From the NCBI RefSeq assembly GCF_905220975.1, contig NZ_CAJNBK010000007.1, positions 62,001 through 126,000 on the forward strand: 64,000 nt of DNA, in the 5' to 3' direction. Source of the stretch: Paraburkholderia haematera (GTDB lineage Bacteria > Pseudomonadota > Gammaproteobacteria > Burkholderiales > Burkholderiaceae). Of this stretch, positions 1-10,757 are shown one piece after another. A model generated the notes under the pieces. That model did not search any database, was not told where the DNA came from, and saw nothing but the letters and a program-made list of their open reading frames with translations. How positions within the stretch are numbered: position 1 is the stretch's first letter; the number at the start of each line of letters is the position of its first letter. Both the position numbers and the translations under genes were made by a program.

Positions 1-141
1 CCGCGTGAAGTCGCATGCGCCCACAAGCCCCTGCGTGACCCCACGTTGACCCGATCGTCCTGCACGTTCGTGCATCGGTACTCGCGCCTGCTGGCGCATA
101 CCGATGCTCCTTTCCACCGGCAGAGCGGAGTGTCTGCATGA
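1..141 (+). CDS. possible C-terminal end of an upstream bce gene (partial)
   Basis: Frame 1 is open from the first base to a TGA at 139-141, which overlaps the ATG of the next gene as ATGA. The same coupling occurs at the bceI/bceJ, bceJ/bceK and bceQ/bceR junctions, so this may be the last 46 codons of the preceding glycosyltransferase (bceG would be expected). The peptide is short and has no motif I recognise, so it may equally be chance open frame. Confidence 0.3.
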   Translation, partial: PREVACAHKPLRDPTLTRSSCTFVHRYSRLLAHTDAPFHRQSGVSA

Positions 142-1418
142 GTACGAAAGTTCACGTTCATCTGTTTTACGGTGCCGACCCGCGCTTTTACCGGCCGGGC
201 GACAACATCGGCTGTCTCTACGGCTATCACCACGCGCAATCCGATGCGTTCGCGCTGACCTATTCGCAGGACGCGCGCGAAAGCAAGCCGGTTCGTTTGC
301 TGCGCCGCGCGCTGAAAGCGGCGCTCGGCTTCGACTTCATTCATACGTGGCGCAACCGAGCCGAGATGCTGCGCTCGGACGTGATCTGGACGCATACCGA
401 GCAGGAATGGCTGTCCGCCGCGCTGATGCTGCTGCTGAGCGGCCGCAAGGCGGGTGCTGACTCAGGCCCCTTGCTGCTCGCGCAAAGCGTGTGGCTGCTC
501 GATAAATGGCCTTCCTATGGAATTCTGCGCAGCTGGCTGTATCGCAAGCTGATGAAGCGAGCCGACCAGCTCACGACGCTCGCCAGCGAAAACGCCGAAC
601 TGTGCCAGCAGTATTTCGGGCGCGATGCCAAGCCGCTCTTCTACGGCCTGAACACGCAGGACTTTCCCGTGAAGGCGCCCACCGAATGGAAGCCGCATAC
701 GCCGATCCGAATCGCCGCGATTGGCAACGATCGCGACCGCGATTGGGAAACGCTCATCAAGGCCTTCGGCCACGATGCGCGCTACACGGTGAAGCTCGCG
801 ACACGCCGGCGGATTCCCGCTTCGCTTCGTGCGCCGAACGTCGAGATCGCGTTGTTCTCGGGCATCAAGAAACAGCACGAACTCTACGACTGGGCCGACG
901 TGATCGTGGTGCCGCTGCGTCCGAATTCGCACGCCTCGGGCATTACGGTGATGCTGGAAGCAGCAGCGGTCGGTAAGCCGATGGTGGTCACCAACGTCGG
1001 CGCCCTGCAGGATTATTTTCCGGCGGACGAGGCGGCTTATATCCCGCCGTTCGACCCGCAGGCGTTGCGCGAGGCGGTGGACCAGCTCGCCGCGTCTCCC
1101 ATGGACGCATTGCACCAGGCGCAGGCAGCGGCCGCCGGTTTGCTGTCGCGCGACCTGACCACGCAGAACTATGCGATGCAGCACGTGAGGCTCACGCAGG
1201 AGATGCTGCGGGCGCGCGCCGCGTCGCGGGGTCGTGCGACGGCGGGCGCGGCCGATGCCGAGCTCAAGGCAGCCGCAGCGGCTCCGCGCGCCGCGCCGGC
1301 CACGACCATGAAGCAGCCGGTGCGAATCCGCGCGGGCAGCCACGCGCAGGTGCAGGGGCAAGCTCACGGCCACGGCCAGAGCCAGGGTCCTTCGCGCCAA
1401 TCACGCGGAGGCCTCTAA
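138..1418 (+). CDS. bceH: glycosyltransferase, group 1 type (cepacian BceH-like)
   Basis: Cytoplasmic glycosyltransferase expected to add one sugar to the lipid-linked exopolysaccharide repeat unit. The ATG at 138 follows GGAG at 127-130. The 426-residue protein has an N-terminal domain opening with HVHLFYGADPRF. A C-terminal nucleotide-sugar-binding domain follows, where HASGITVMLEAAAVGKP carries the retaining GT-B acidic signature. From about residue 360 the protein ends in a low-complexity Ala/Arg/Gln/His-rich tail with repeated HGQ/QGQ units, absent from typical family members and probably disordered. bceI starts 3 bp after the stop. The symbol rests on order (GT, polymerase, GT, GT), which matches the end of the described bce-I cluster; the sugar transferred is unknown. 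Confidence 0.75.
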   Translation: MSTKVHVHLFYGADPRFYRPGDNIGCLYGYHHAQSDAFALTYSQDARESKPVRLLRRALKAALGFDFIHTWRNRAEMLRSDVIWTHTEQEWLSAALMLLLSGRKAGADSGPLLLAQSVWLLDKWPSYGILRSWLYRKLMKRADQLTTLASENAELCQQYFGRDAKPLFYGLNTQDFPVKAPTEWKPHTPIRIAAIGNDRDRDWETLIKAFGHDARYTVKLATRRRIPASLRAPNVEIALFSGIKKQHELYDWADVIVVPLRPNSHASGITVMLEAAAVGKPMVVTNVGALQDYFPADEAAYIPPFDPQALREAVDQLAASPMDALHQAQAAAAGLLSRDLTTQNYAMQHVRLTQEMLRARAASRGRATAGAADAELKAAAAAPRAAPATTMKQPVRIRAGSHAQVQGQAHGHGQSQGPSRQSRGGL

Positions 1419-1421
1419 ACG

Positions 1422-2885
1422 ATGTCGACGATTACGCGAGCCGGCGACGACAACGCGGGGCGGGTGCTGTCCGGCACGCGCAAGGAGTGGTTGCCGGAGG
1501 CTTTACTGTGGCTGATCACGGCGATGCTGATCGTCGCGCATCAGGGCACGGTGCTCACGCTCGGATTCCCGGTGCTCGCGATCCTGACGGGCCTGTGGCT
1601 CTACTTCAAGAGCCCGGCGCGCTACATCGGCTTCATGTGGTGGTTGTGGTTCCTGAGCCCGGAAGTGCGGCGTCTCGCCGACTGGTCCAAGGGCTCGTTC
1701 ACGCCGACCAGTCTGATCCAGGTCGCGCCGCTCGCCGTGACAATGATCAGTGCGTTGTCCTTGCTCCGGTACTACAAGCTGCTGTCGCAACGCCGCGGCC
1801 TGCCGGTGCTGCTGGTTCTGATGGGGCTCGCCTACGCCTTCATGATCGGCGTGATGTCGAGCGGACCGCTCGCGGCGACCTATGACCTCGCGAACTGGCT
1901 CTATCCGATCCTGATCGGCTTTCACATCATGGCGCACACGCGTCAGTACCCGAAGTATCGCGACACCATCGTCAGTACCTTCATCTGGGGCATGCTGGCG
2001 ATGGGCGGCTACGGTCTGATCCAGTTCTTCATCATGCCGCCGTGGGACGCGCTGTGGATGCTCGGCTCGCAAATGAATTCGCAAGGCGATCCCGTGCCGA
2101 TGGGCGTGCGCGTGTTCAGCACGATGAACTCGTCGGGACCGTTCGCGTTCGCGATGATGGGCGCGATGGTCTACGTGATGGCGGCGACGCACCGCGTGCG
2201 CTGGGTCGCAGCGGCGTTGGGGTTCTTTTCGTTCGCGCTGAGCCTCGTGCGTTCGACGTGGGGCGGCTGGGTGATCGCGCTTCTGATCCAGCTGGTCAAG
2301 GCGAACAACAAGGTGCGCGTGCGGATCGTCGCGAGTGCGGTGCTGCTTGCCGGTCTTTGCGTGCCGCTGCTCACGGTCGGCCCGGTCGCCGAGCGGATGC
2401 AGGCGCGCCTGAACACACTCGTCAACCTGAGCGACGACCAGAGCTACGCCGCGCGTAACGAGTTCTACGCGACCTTCGCGAAGACGGCGTTTACCGATGT
2501 CTCCGGTGAAGGCATGGGCGCGACAGGCACCTCGACCAAGCTCTCGAACGACGGTGGCCAACTCGGCCAGTACGGCAACTTCGACAGCGGCGTGATGAAC
2601 ATCCCGTTCGTGCTCGGCTGGCCCGGCACCTTGCTCTACATGTCCGGCATTGTCTGGCTGGTGATACGCGCGGCGCTCGCGTCGTTCAAGCTGCGCAACG
2701 ACAAATTCGTTTCCGCCTGCCTGAGCCTCAGTCTCGCGACTTTCGCCATGCTGGTGTTTACCAATTCGCTGGTCGGCACGGGTGGCCTGCTGCTTTTCAT
2801 GAGTGTTTTTTCGATTCTTTCCGCGGTGCACTACGACAAGATGAACCGCAGACGCACGCCATTTCTCCACGGAGGCACTGATTGA
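1422..2885 (+). CDS. bceI: exopolysaccharide polymerase, Wzy/O-antigen-ligase-like membrane protein
   Basis: Integral inner-membrane protein of 487 residues with about ten to twelve hydrophobic segments, for example LLWLITAMLIVAHQGTVLTL and the run near residue 140. A long periplasmic loop lies around residues 335-400. This topology is that of Wzy-type polymerases, which join undecaprenyl-linked repeat units on the periplasmic side. Sequence conservation in this class is poor, so the call rests on topology and position between bceH and bceJ. The stop overlaps the TTG start of bceJ, and GGAGG at 2873-2877 just before the junction serves the next gene. Confidence 0.75.
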   Translation: MSTITRAGDDNAGRVLSGTRKEWLPEALLWLITAMLIVAHQGTVLTLGFPVLAILTGLWLYFKSPARYIGFMWWLWFLSPEVRRLADWSKGSFTPTSLIQVAPLAVTMISALSLLRYYKLLSQRRGLPVLLVLMGLAYAFMIGVMSSGPLAATYDLANWLYPILIGFHIMAHTRQYPKYRDTIVSTFIWGMLAMGGYGLIQFFIMPPWDALWMLGSQMNSQGDPVPMGVRVFSTMNSSGPFAFAMMGAMVYVMAATHRVRWVAAALGFFSFALSLVRSTWGGWVIALLIQLVKANNKVRVRIVASAVLLAGLCVPLLTVGPVAERMQARLNTLVNLSDDQSYAARNEFYATFAKTAFTDVSGEGMGATGTSTKLSNDGGQLGQYGNFDSGVMNIPFVLGWPGTLLYMSGIVWLVIRAALASFKLRNDKFVSACLSLSLATFAMLVFTNSLVGTGGLLLFMSVFSILSAVHYDKMNRRRTPFLHGGTD

Positions 2886-4141
2886 GAGTCGCCATTGTCA
2901 CGCACGTCGTGCGCCATAACGACGGCCAGGGGCGCGTCAACCACGAGATTGCGCGCGCCGCCCTCGATGAGAACATCGCCGTCACGCTGGTGGCCTCGCA
3001 CGTTGCGCCGGATTTGCTCGCGCATCCGAACGTACGCTGGGTGCCGATGAAAATCGGCCGCTGGTGGCCCACCAATCTGCTGCGTCAACAGGTGTTCGCG
3101 TTCAAGAGCGCGATGTGGCTGCGCGCGCATCGCAGCGAATACGACGTGTTGCACGTGAACGGCTTCATCACGTGGATGCCCGCCGACGTCAACACCTCGC
3201 ACTTCGTGCATAGCGGCTGGTTCGGCAGCAAGTATTACCCGTTCGGACTCACGAAGGGCGTGTGGTCCGCGTATCAGTCGATCTATACGCGCTGCAACGC
3301 GGTGCTCGAACGCTGGGCTTACCGGCGCTCGAAAGTGATCACGGCGGTGTCGCAAAAGGTCGCCGATGAAATCCGCGCGATCGGTTTGACGCCGCATAAC
3401 CGGGTCGACGTGATTTACAACGGCGTCGATACGCAAGGCTTCGCGGCCGCATCGGGCGACCGCGCGAAATTTGCCTTGCCCGCGAACGCATTTCTGCTGC
3501 TGTTCGTGGGCGACCTGCGTACGCCGCGCAAAAACCTCGGCACGGTGCTGGCCGCGCTCAAACATCTGCCCGAACACGTGCAGATCGCGGTGGCCGGTTT
3601 TCTGCCGGGCAGCCCGTATCCGGAACAAGCGAAAGCGCTCGGCATTGCGCATCGCGTGCATTTTCTCGGGCTGGTCAAGGAGATGCCGGTGCTGATGCAT
3701 TCGGTCGACGCGTTCGTGTTTCCGTCGCGCTACGAAGCGATGAGCCTCTCGCTGCTCGAAGCAATGGCCGCAGGCCTGCCGGTGGTCACGGCGCGGACGG
3801 CGGGCGGCGCCGAAATCATCACGCCGGAATGCGGCATCGTGCTCGACGATCCGGACGATCCCAAGGCATTGGCGGGTGCCGTCGCGCGTCTCGCTGAAAA
3901 CGACGACGCGCGCCGCGCGATGGGCGCCGCTGCCAACGAACTGGCGACCGGCTTCGGCTGGGCGCGGATGGCCGCGCAATACATCGCGCTGTACCGGCAA
4001 TTGGAAGGACAACAGAAGGATCGCAGCAGCCGCGAAACGGAAGCCGCCGCGGTGGCGAGGAACGACGCGCTGACGTTGAACACGCTGGCCGGGCAAGCCA
4101 TTCACCACCACACTCAGAACGCACAGGGGCAACAATCATGA
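2882..4141 (+). CDS. bceJ: glycosyltransferase family 4 (BceJ-like)
   Basis: GT-B glycosyltransferase of 419 residues. It begins MRVAIVTHVVRHNDGQGRVN, an N-terminal acceptor domain with a glycine-rich turn. VIYNGVDTQGF (about residues 177-187) is the conserved inter-domain segment, and SRYEAMSLSLLEAMAAGLPV carries the E-x7-E retaining GT4 motif. The start is TTG at 2882, chosen because a GGAGG box lies 5 bp upstream and the protein begins directly with the first beta strand. The stop overlaps the next ATG as ATGA. The last 40 residues are polar and low in complexity. Cytoplasmic, acting on the lipid-linked repeat unit. Confidence 0.75.
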   Translation: MRVAIVTHVVRHNDGQGRVNHEIARAALDENIAVTLVASHVAPDLLAHPNVRWVPMKIGRWWPTNLLRQQVFAFKSAMWLRAHRSEYDVLHVNGFITWMPADVNTSHFVHSGWFGSKYYPFGLTKGVWSAYQSIYTRCNAVLERWAYRRSKVITAVSQKVADEIRAIGLTPHNRVDVIYNGVDTQGFAAASGDRAKFALPANAFLLLFVGDLRTPRKNLGTVLAALKHLPEHVQIAVAGFLPGSPYPEQAKALGIAHRVHFLGLVKEMPVLMHSVDAFVFPSRYEAMSLSLLEAMAAGLPVVTARTAGGAEIITPECGIVLDDPDDPKALAGAVARLAENDDARRAMGAAANELATGFGWARMAAQYIALYRQLEGQQKDRSSRETEAAAVARNDALTLNTLAGQAIHHHTQNAQGQQS

Positions 4142-5304
4142 CCACGAGTTCAATCAAATCGCTGCAGATCGGGATGCACTGGTTTCCTGAGCGCGCGGGC
4201 GGCCTCGACCGCATGTACTACTCGCTGGTCGGCGCGTTGCCGGGCGCGGGCGTCGCCGTGCGCGGCGTGGTGGCCGGCTCGCCCAAAGTCGCCGCGGACA
4301 CCGGTGGCGCGATCAACGGTTTCGGCTCCGCCGCGCAATCGCTGCCGCTGCGGCTGATGGCGGCACGCCGCGCGCTGCGCCAGGAGATCGGCACTTCGCG
4401 CCCCGACGTGATTTCGTCGCACTTCGCGCTGTACACGTTTCCAGGTCTCGACGTGACGCGCGGCATTCCGCAGGTGTCGCATTTTCAGGGGCCGTGGGCC
4501 GACGAGAGTCACGTCGAAGGCGCCGATTCGTTTGGTCAGCGCGCCAAGCGTTATCTGGAGCAATCGGTGTATGCCCGTTCGTCGCGGCTGATCGTGTTGT
4601 CGGAGGCGTTCGGCAAGATTCTGACTTCGCGCTATCGCATCTCACCGGAGCGCGTGCGCGTCGTGCCGGGCTGCGTGGATGTCGAGCAGTTCAATCTGCC
4701 GATCACGCCCGCCGAGGCGCGCCTGAAGCTGCAGTTGCCGCAAGACCGGCCGATCGTGCTGGCCGTGCGGCGTCTGGTGCGCCGCATGGGTCTCGAAGAC
4801 CTGATCGATGCGATCAAACTGCTCAAGCGCACTGAACCTGACGTACTGCTGCTGATCGCGGGCAAGGGGCGGCTCGAAGGCGAGTTGCAGGCGCGTATCA
4901 CCGAGGCGGGTCTCGAGAACAACGTCAAGCTGCTGGGCTTCGTGCCCGATCAGCATCTGGCGGCGTTGTACCGTGCGGCGAATATCAGCGTGGTGCCGAC
5001 GGTGGCGTTGGAGGGTTTCGGGCTGATTACCGTTGAATCGCTGGCTTCGGGCACACCCGTGCTGGTGACGCCGGTGGGCGGTTTGCCGGAAGCGGTGGCG
5101 GGTTTGTCGCCGAATCTGGTGCTGCCGGAGACGGGCGCGAAGGCGATCGCGGCGGGTCTGGCGGGCGCGTTGAATGGCTCGCTAAAGTTGCCGGATGCCG
5201 AGGCTTGCCGCCGCTATGCACGTGAAAAGTTCGATAACTCGGTGATCGCGAAGCGCGTGGCTTCGGTGTACAGCGAGGCGATTAAGGCGGGTGGGGTGCA
5301 TTGA
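4138..5304 (+). CDS. bceK: glycosyltransferase family 4 (BceK-like)
   Basis: GT-B glycosyltransferase of 388 residues, last gene of the coupled bceH-K run. Visible motifs are HWFPERAGGLDRMYYSL near the N terminus (glycine-rich acceptor loop), VVPGCVDVEQF at the domain hinge, AVRRLVRRMGLEDLIDAI (the usual RL-x-x-x-KG-type donor-domain start, here with RM), and ALEGFGLITVESLASGTPV carrying the retaining E-x7-E motif. The ATG overlaps the stop of bceJ. The coding strand of the next gene is opposite, so this unit ends here; no terminator is visible in the 26 bp before the Fic gene. Confidence 0.75.
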   Translation: MTTSSIKSLQIGMHWFPERAGGLDRMYYSLVGALPGAGVAVRGVVAGSPKVAADTGGAINGFGSAAQSLPLRLMAARRALRQEIGTSRPDVISSHFALYTFPGLDVTRGIPQVSHFQGPWADESHVEGADSFGQRAKRYLEQSVYARSSRLIVLSEAFGKILTSRYRISPERVRVVPGCVDVEQFNLPITPAEARLKLQLPQDRPIVLAVRRLVRRMGLEDLIDAIKLLKRTEPDVLLLIAGKGRLEGELQARITEAGLENNVKLLGFVPDQHLAALYRAANISVVPTVALEGFGLITVESLASGTPVLVTPVGGLPEAVAGLSPNLVLPETGAKAIAAGLAGALNGSLKLPDAEACRRYAREKFDNSVIAKRVASVYSEAIKAGGVH

Positions 5305-5330
5305 GTGGCCGAGGCCAGGCCGTGCCGCTG

Positions 5331-6833
5331 TCAGGTGGCACGGCTGCCGTCGGCATTGAGAAGCCGGAACTCGGCAGGAGACTCTTCGAATGCGTGAGCG
5401 CTTCTCATGCTGGCTATGAGACTTGCAACGTCGGCGTAGTCGAATTCAGCAGACCAGGTGGCCATTCGCGACAAGGCAGTGATGAGTGGCTCCGGGCGCT
5501 CACTTTGCGTAAGGGCTCGCAAACAATCCACGAATTGCGGGTGGAAAAGCGTTGGGATGATGATGCGGCAGCGTTCCCTACGGGACAACTCCGCGTTCAT
5601 GACCAGTCTGGACAGACGTCCATTGCCGTCCGCGAAGGGATGGACCTCCGCGACGAGGAAGAGGTAGTAGATCGCCCGCGCGATACCTTCAGGAATTGAC
5701 AGCGCGAGGCGCGATCCTTCGGCAAGGGTTCCGCGAACGTGGGATGGCTGGACAAATTGGGTCGTGCCCGCGTAGTTTGCCTCGAGTTTGAGGTTGCCAG
5801 GGTCGACCTCCGGTCTGCGCTCGAGCATGATTCGATGGCGTTCCTGAAGCACGTCGACAAAATCTTCCCCGGCGGGTGGCACCATTGCCCGGGTATCGCT
5901 CCGATACGCGAGATTGAACACGCCGAGGATGTCATGCGAATCCTTGGGGCGTTGCGCGACAATCTGGTTACGCAGCACGATGCCTTCGGCTTCTTCCACG
6001 GAGAACCGGGTGCCCTCGACGTAGTTGGAAAAATACGATTCGAGAAAGGCGAAATGGATACGGCTGTTGCCTTGATCGGCTATGTCGGCGATATCCGGCA
6101 GTACGACCGTGCGTAGCACCGTGGCGAGCGAGTCGAAAAGACGCATACGCTCCATGTCGATGGGGGTGCCCTGGGCGATCGCCAGCCCCGCCTTCGTTTT
6201 GAGTACGCCCTTTGAATGCGTGCTCAGCAACGCACCGATCAAACCGTTGAGTACGTCGTAACTGGTTTGCGCGCCGAGCGGTTCGACGAGTTCGCGAGCA
6301 CGGTCGCGAATCTGGTTGAGTCCCGCCTCCTTGCTCGCGTTAAGGCTGGTAATCAGGCGTTCTTCGATGTCATCGCGCGCTGCCCGGGTCGTGGCTGCAG
6401 CTCGACCGAGATTTTCGAGAAGCGCACGTTCTTGCGATGCCCAGTAAAGGTCGAGCGAACCAAGGCGCAGGTCGCGAGGTTGCGGACCGGGGCCTTTCAG
6501 CAGCACTAGGGTAAGGCCCGGATAACGAATGCGCCGGTTGAATCGTGTTGGATGAGACAGCACGACTTCATCGGACGGCGTGATGCCGCCCGTCAATGCG
6601 CTGCGATGGGAGACAACGGCGCCAGGCACTGCATGTGCGGCGATTTTCTGCCAGTTTCGCTTGATTCGGCCGGCGACTTCCTCGTCGGTGCCAGGCTGGA
6701 CGTACACGCCAGGAGCGACGCGTTTCAGATGGCCTTCTTTCGCGCGCCGCTGAAGGCCTCGGTCAAACTTCGGATCGCCATTCGCAAACAGGATGTCGTC
6801 CGAAAGTCGTTTTTCCGCTAAAGAAAGGGGCAT
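5331..6833 (-). CDS. AbiEi-like winged-helix domain fused to Fic domain (putative self-contained toxin-antitoxin or regulator)
   Basis: Protein of 500 residues. The first 190 residues resemble the AbiEi antitoxin/transcriptional regulator fold: a basic helical start, a VAPGVYVQPGTDEE strand-turn, and VVSHRSALTGG. The C-terminal part is a Fic domain with the full catalytic motif HPFADGNGRLSR (His398, Asp402, Asn404, Arg406, Arg409), expected to transfer AMP or another phosphate-linked group to a protein. SNYVEG (Ser269 to Gly274, Glu273) fits the (S/T)xxxE(G/N) inhibitory helix, placing it in the class whose auto-inhibition is N-terminal to the Fic core. It sits alone between bceK and bceN on the minus strand, with six repeated operator-like sites upstream. 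The target is unknown and a role in exopolysaccharide control is not shown. Confidence 0.8.
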   Translation of the reverse strand: MPLSLAEKRLSDDILFANGDPKFDRGLQRRAKEGHLKRVAPGVYVQPGTDEEVAGRIKRNWQKIAAHAVPGAVVSHRSALTGGITPSDEVVLSHPTRFNRRIRYPGLTLVLLKGPGPQPRDLRLGSLDLYWASQERALLENLGRAAATTRAARDDIEERLITSLNASKEAGLNQIRDRARELVEPLGAQTSYDVLNGLIGALLSTHSKGVLKTKAGLAIAQGTPIDMERMRLFDSLATVLRTVVLPDIADIADQGNSRIHFAFLESYFSNYVEGTRFSVEEAEGIVLRNQIVAQRPKDSHDILGVFNLAYRSDTRAMVPPAGEDFVDVLQERHRIMLERRPEVDPGNLKLEANYAGTTQFVQPSHVRGTLAEGSRLALSIPEGIARAIYYLFLVAEVHPFADGNGRLSRLVMNAELSRRERCRIIIPTLFHPQFVDCLRALTQSERPEPLITALSRMATWSAEFDYADVASLIASMRSAHAFEESPAEFRLLNADGSRAT

Positions 6834-7013
6834 GTCAGCGCCTGAATGTCGCTATCGAGCTTAGATTCTACCTCTTTTGTCGTTTTTCAGCTAAGTTGGC
6901 TGTGAAGCGCTGACGAACGGATTTGTCGCTAACGCGCTAAGTTTGCGGTGGTAAATTTGAATTTTGTCGCAATTCAACTAAGTAAGCCGACCGATTGTCG
7001 TTTTTCAGCTTAG
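6805..7013. promoter_or_regulatory. array of six direct repeats upstream of the Fic/AbiEi gene
   Basis: Five copies of TGTCG-N7-RCTWAG (18 bp) begin at 6847, 6878, 6924, 6965 and 6996. A weaker copy, AGTCG-N7-GCTAAA, begins at 6805 inside the first codons of the gene. Start-to-start spacings are 42, 31, 46, 41 and 31 bp, mostly near whole helical turns. They flank the minus-strand start codon at 6833. The natural reading is an autoregulatory operator bound by the N-terminal winged-helix domain of the Fic fusion protein. Confidence 0.75.
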
Positions 7014-7138
7014 TTGTGGGCCGAGCACGCCAGGCGAGCCCGACACGAAAGAATCCCTGATTCGTCACCGGCCACGCACGCAAGGGCTTTTCCCCACGCC
7101 GGGAAAAAAGCCCGAGCGCCGGGGCCGGACACGATCGC

Positions 7139-8965
<1,827 letters not shown>

Positions 8966-8969
<4 letters not shown>

Positions 8970-10054
8970 GCGCGGCTTTGCGGCGGTTGCGACGCGCCCC
9001 TCGACACGCTGCTAGCGGGCGCATGGGCTTGGCCAGCCGAGCCGAAGATCAAACGTTTTTCGAACGCGAACCACGTGATGCTGGCGTAGGCGAGGGTGAT
9101 CACGAGCGCGAGCGCCGCAGTCAGAAAACGGTTCAGATGCAGCGGCCACAGCGTGTACAGCACGCTCAGGTGGATCAGATAGATCGTGTAGCTGATGGTG
9201 CCGATATAGACCAGCACGGGGTTGCACAGCAGCCGTTTGACGATACCCTTGCTTTGCAGGGCGATGACCACGACGGACGTGCACAGCACCAGCGAAACGC
9301 TATACAGCGCGGCGTTCGACAGCGGCGTATTCGCCGCACGGAACCGCGGGTAATGCAGATGCAGCCACGCAAGCACGGCGAGCGCGGCAAAAAATCCAAG
9401 CACGGCGAGGCCTTTGAACGGCTCGAGTGCATTGCGATCGCGTCGTACGGCGACCGCGAGCAGCGCGCCGGCCGCCAGCAGGTCCATGCGGAACGGCGTC
9501 AGGTAATAGATCGGCCAGAACGAATCGAACCAGGGCGTGGCGATCGCGCGCAGCACCGGCACCAGAACGATCAACGCGGCCGCTACGTAGCCGAGCACGC
9601 GCTCGGGCAGCAACAGAATCACGAACGGCCAGACAATATAAAACTGCTCTTCGACCGCCAGCGACCACAGCACATTCAGGCTGTCATGGCCGCTCTGATT
9701 GAGGGCGTCGCCAATGTTGGTCGCGAAGAACGCGTACCACTGCCAGTGCTGCGCCCAGCCGAAGCCAAACAGAATCGACGACACCACCATCAGCAGCAGA
9801 TAAGGCGGCAGGATGCGCCGCGCCCGGCGCGCGTAGAAATAGCCGAAATACGACTGCTGACGCGCCTTGCGTTCGAGCAGGATGCCGGTAATCAGAAATC
9901 CGCTCAAAACAAAAAACAGATCGACGCCCATCCACAGCGGCGCTTTTAGCGCGTGCTGGGCGAATACGGCAAGCACGGCGATGGCGCGCAAGCCGTCGAG
10001 CTGCACGATGCGGCGTGAGTGAGAAGGCGCTAAAGGCAGTGCGCTAGCTGTCAT
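8966..10054 (-). CDS. bceO: membrane acyltransferase, acyltransferase-3 family (BceO-like)
   Basis: Integral membrane O-acyltransferase of about 362 residues with some ten membrane segments. IVQLDGLRAIAVLAVFAQHA (RAxAVxxVxxxH-type motif carrying the catalytic His) and DLFFVLSGFLITGILL are the hallmarks of the family. LWSLAVEEQFYIVWP is the third conserved block. It should acetylate the exopolysaccharide repeat unit at the inner membrane. A longer open frame reaches 10177, but the first strong start is the ATG at 10052-10054, with a GGACGG box upstream and the first conserved block 17 residues later. It leads the minus-strand group bceO-bceV-bceN. Confidence 0.8.
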
Positions 10055-10757
10055 GAACCGTCCATGGTGTGAAGCGGATTGAGCCGGGCGAAGGACCGCG
10101 CGAGCCTTCCCCGGGCAGGAACAGGGCTTAAGAAAAAAGCAGGGGCGCGCTCGCTTCGCGTCGCAACGGAAGTGCAATCGATTCTAGGGAAAATAAATTG
10201 ATGAAAAAACGGGAATGAAATAGATAAATGAATCAGATTGAAACAGGGTGTTTCGTTACCCATTCTCAATAGATTTTTATGCTTGCGACTTGATGCTGTC
10301 GTAATGCGTAAGAAGTGCCGCCGGCATCAGGCTGCATCGGTAAGGATGGGTGCAGAGGCACGGCTCGGCGCAGGTCTTCACGGATATTTTCATTTAATCG
10401 ATTTTTAAATCATTTTCTTTCGATTCGCTTAAAGCCTCGAATATTTTTGAATTATTTTCGATTTTCGTTGCGGCGTTTTTTCCGCGTAATGTGAGCCGTG
10501 CGGATCGGACAGCCCGGGAGGGCGCGTGCGTCACGCGCTCAGTACTCGCGTTCGACCGGGCTCGCGGTCGAACGAAGGCCTTGCAGCGAGCCGGGTCTCA
10601 AAGCCTCGTCTTTTACGTCGTGTCTTGCGTGATCTTGCGTGAATCGGTCTCACGCTCTTACGTCGCTTCTAGCGGTCTCTGCTGTCACTTCATTGGAATT
10701 TGCACCCGTGCGGGCCCTGTGCCCGATCGCGGCACGGCCCGGATTGGAGGAATTACT
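10055..10757. other. divergent intergenic region, AT-rich
   Basis: About 700 bp separates the divergent bceO and the propeller gene. From about 10,190 to 10,490 it is markedly AT-rich for this genome, with A/T runs such as TTTTTGAATTATTTTC near 10,445. It should hold the promoters of both units and a long 5' leader. I see no clear operator palindrome. An open frame runs in from 10,491, but codons before 10,758 look unlike coding sequence. Confidence 0.6.
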
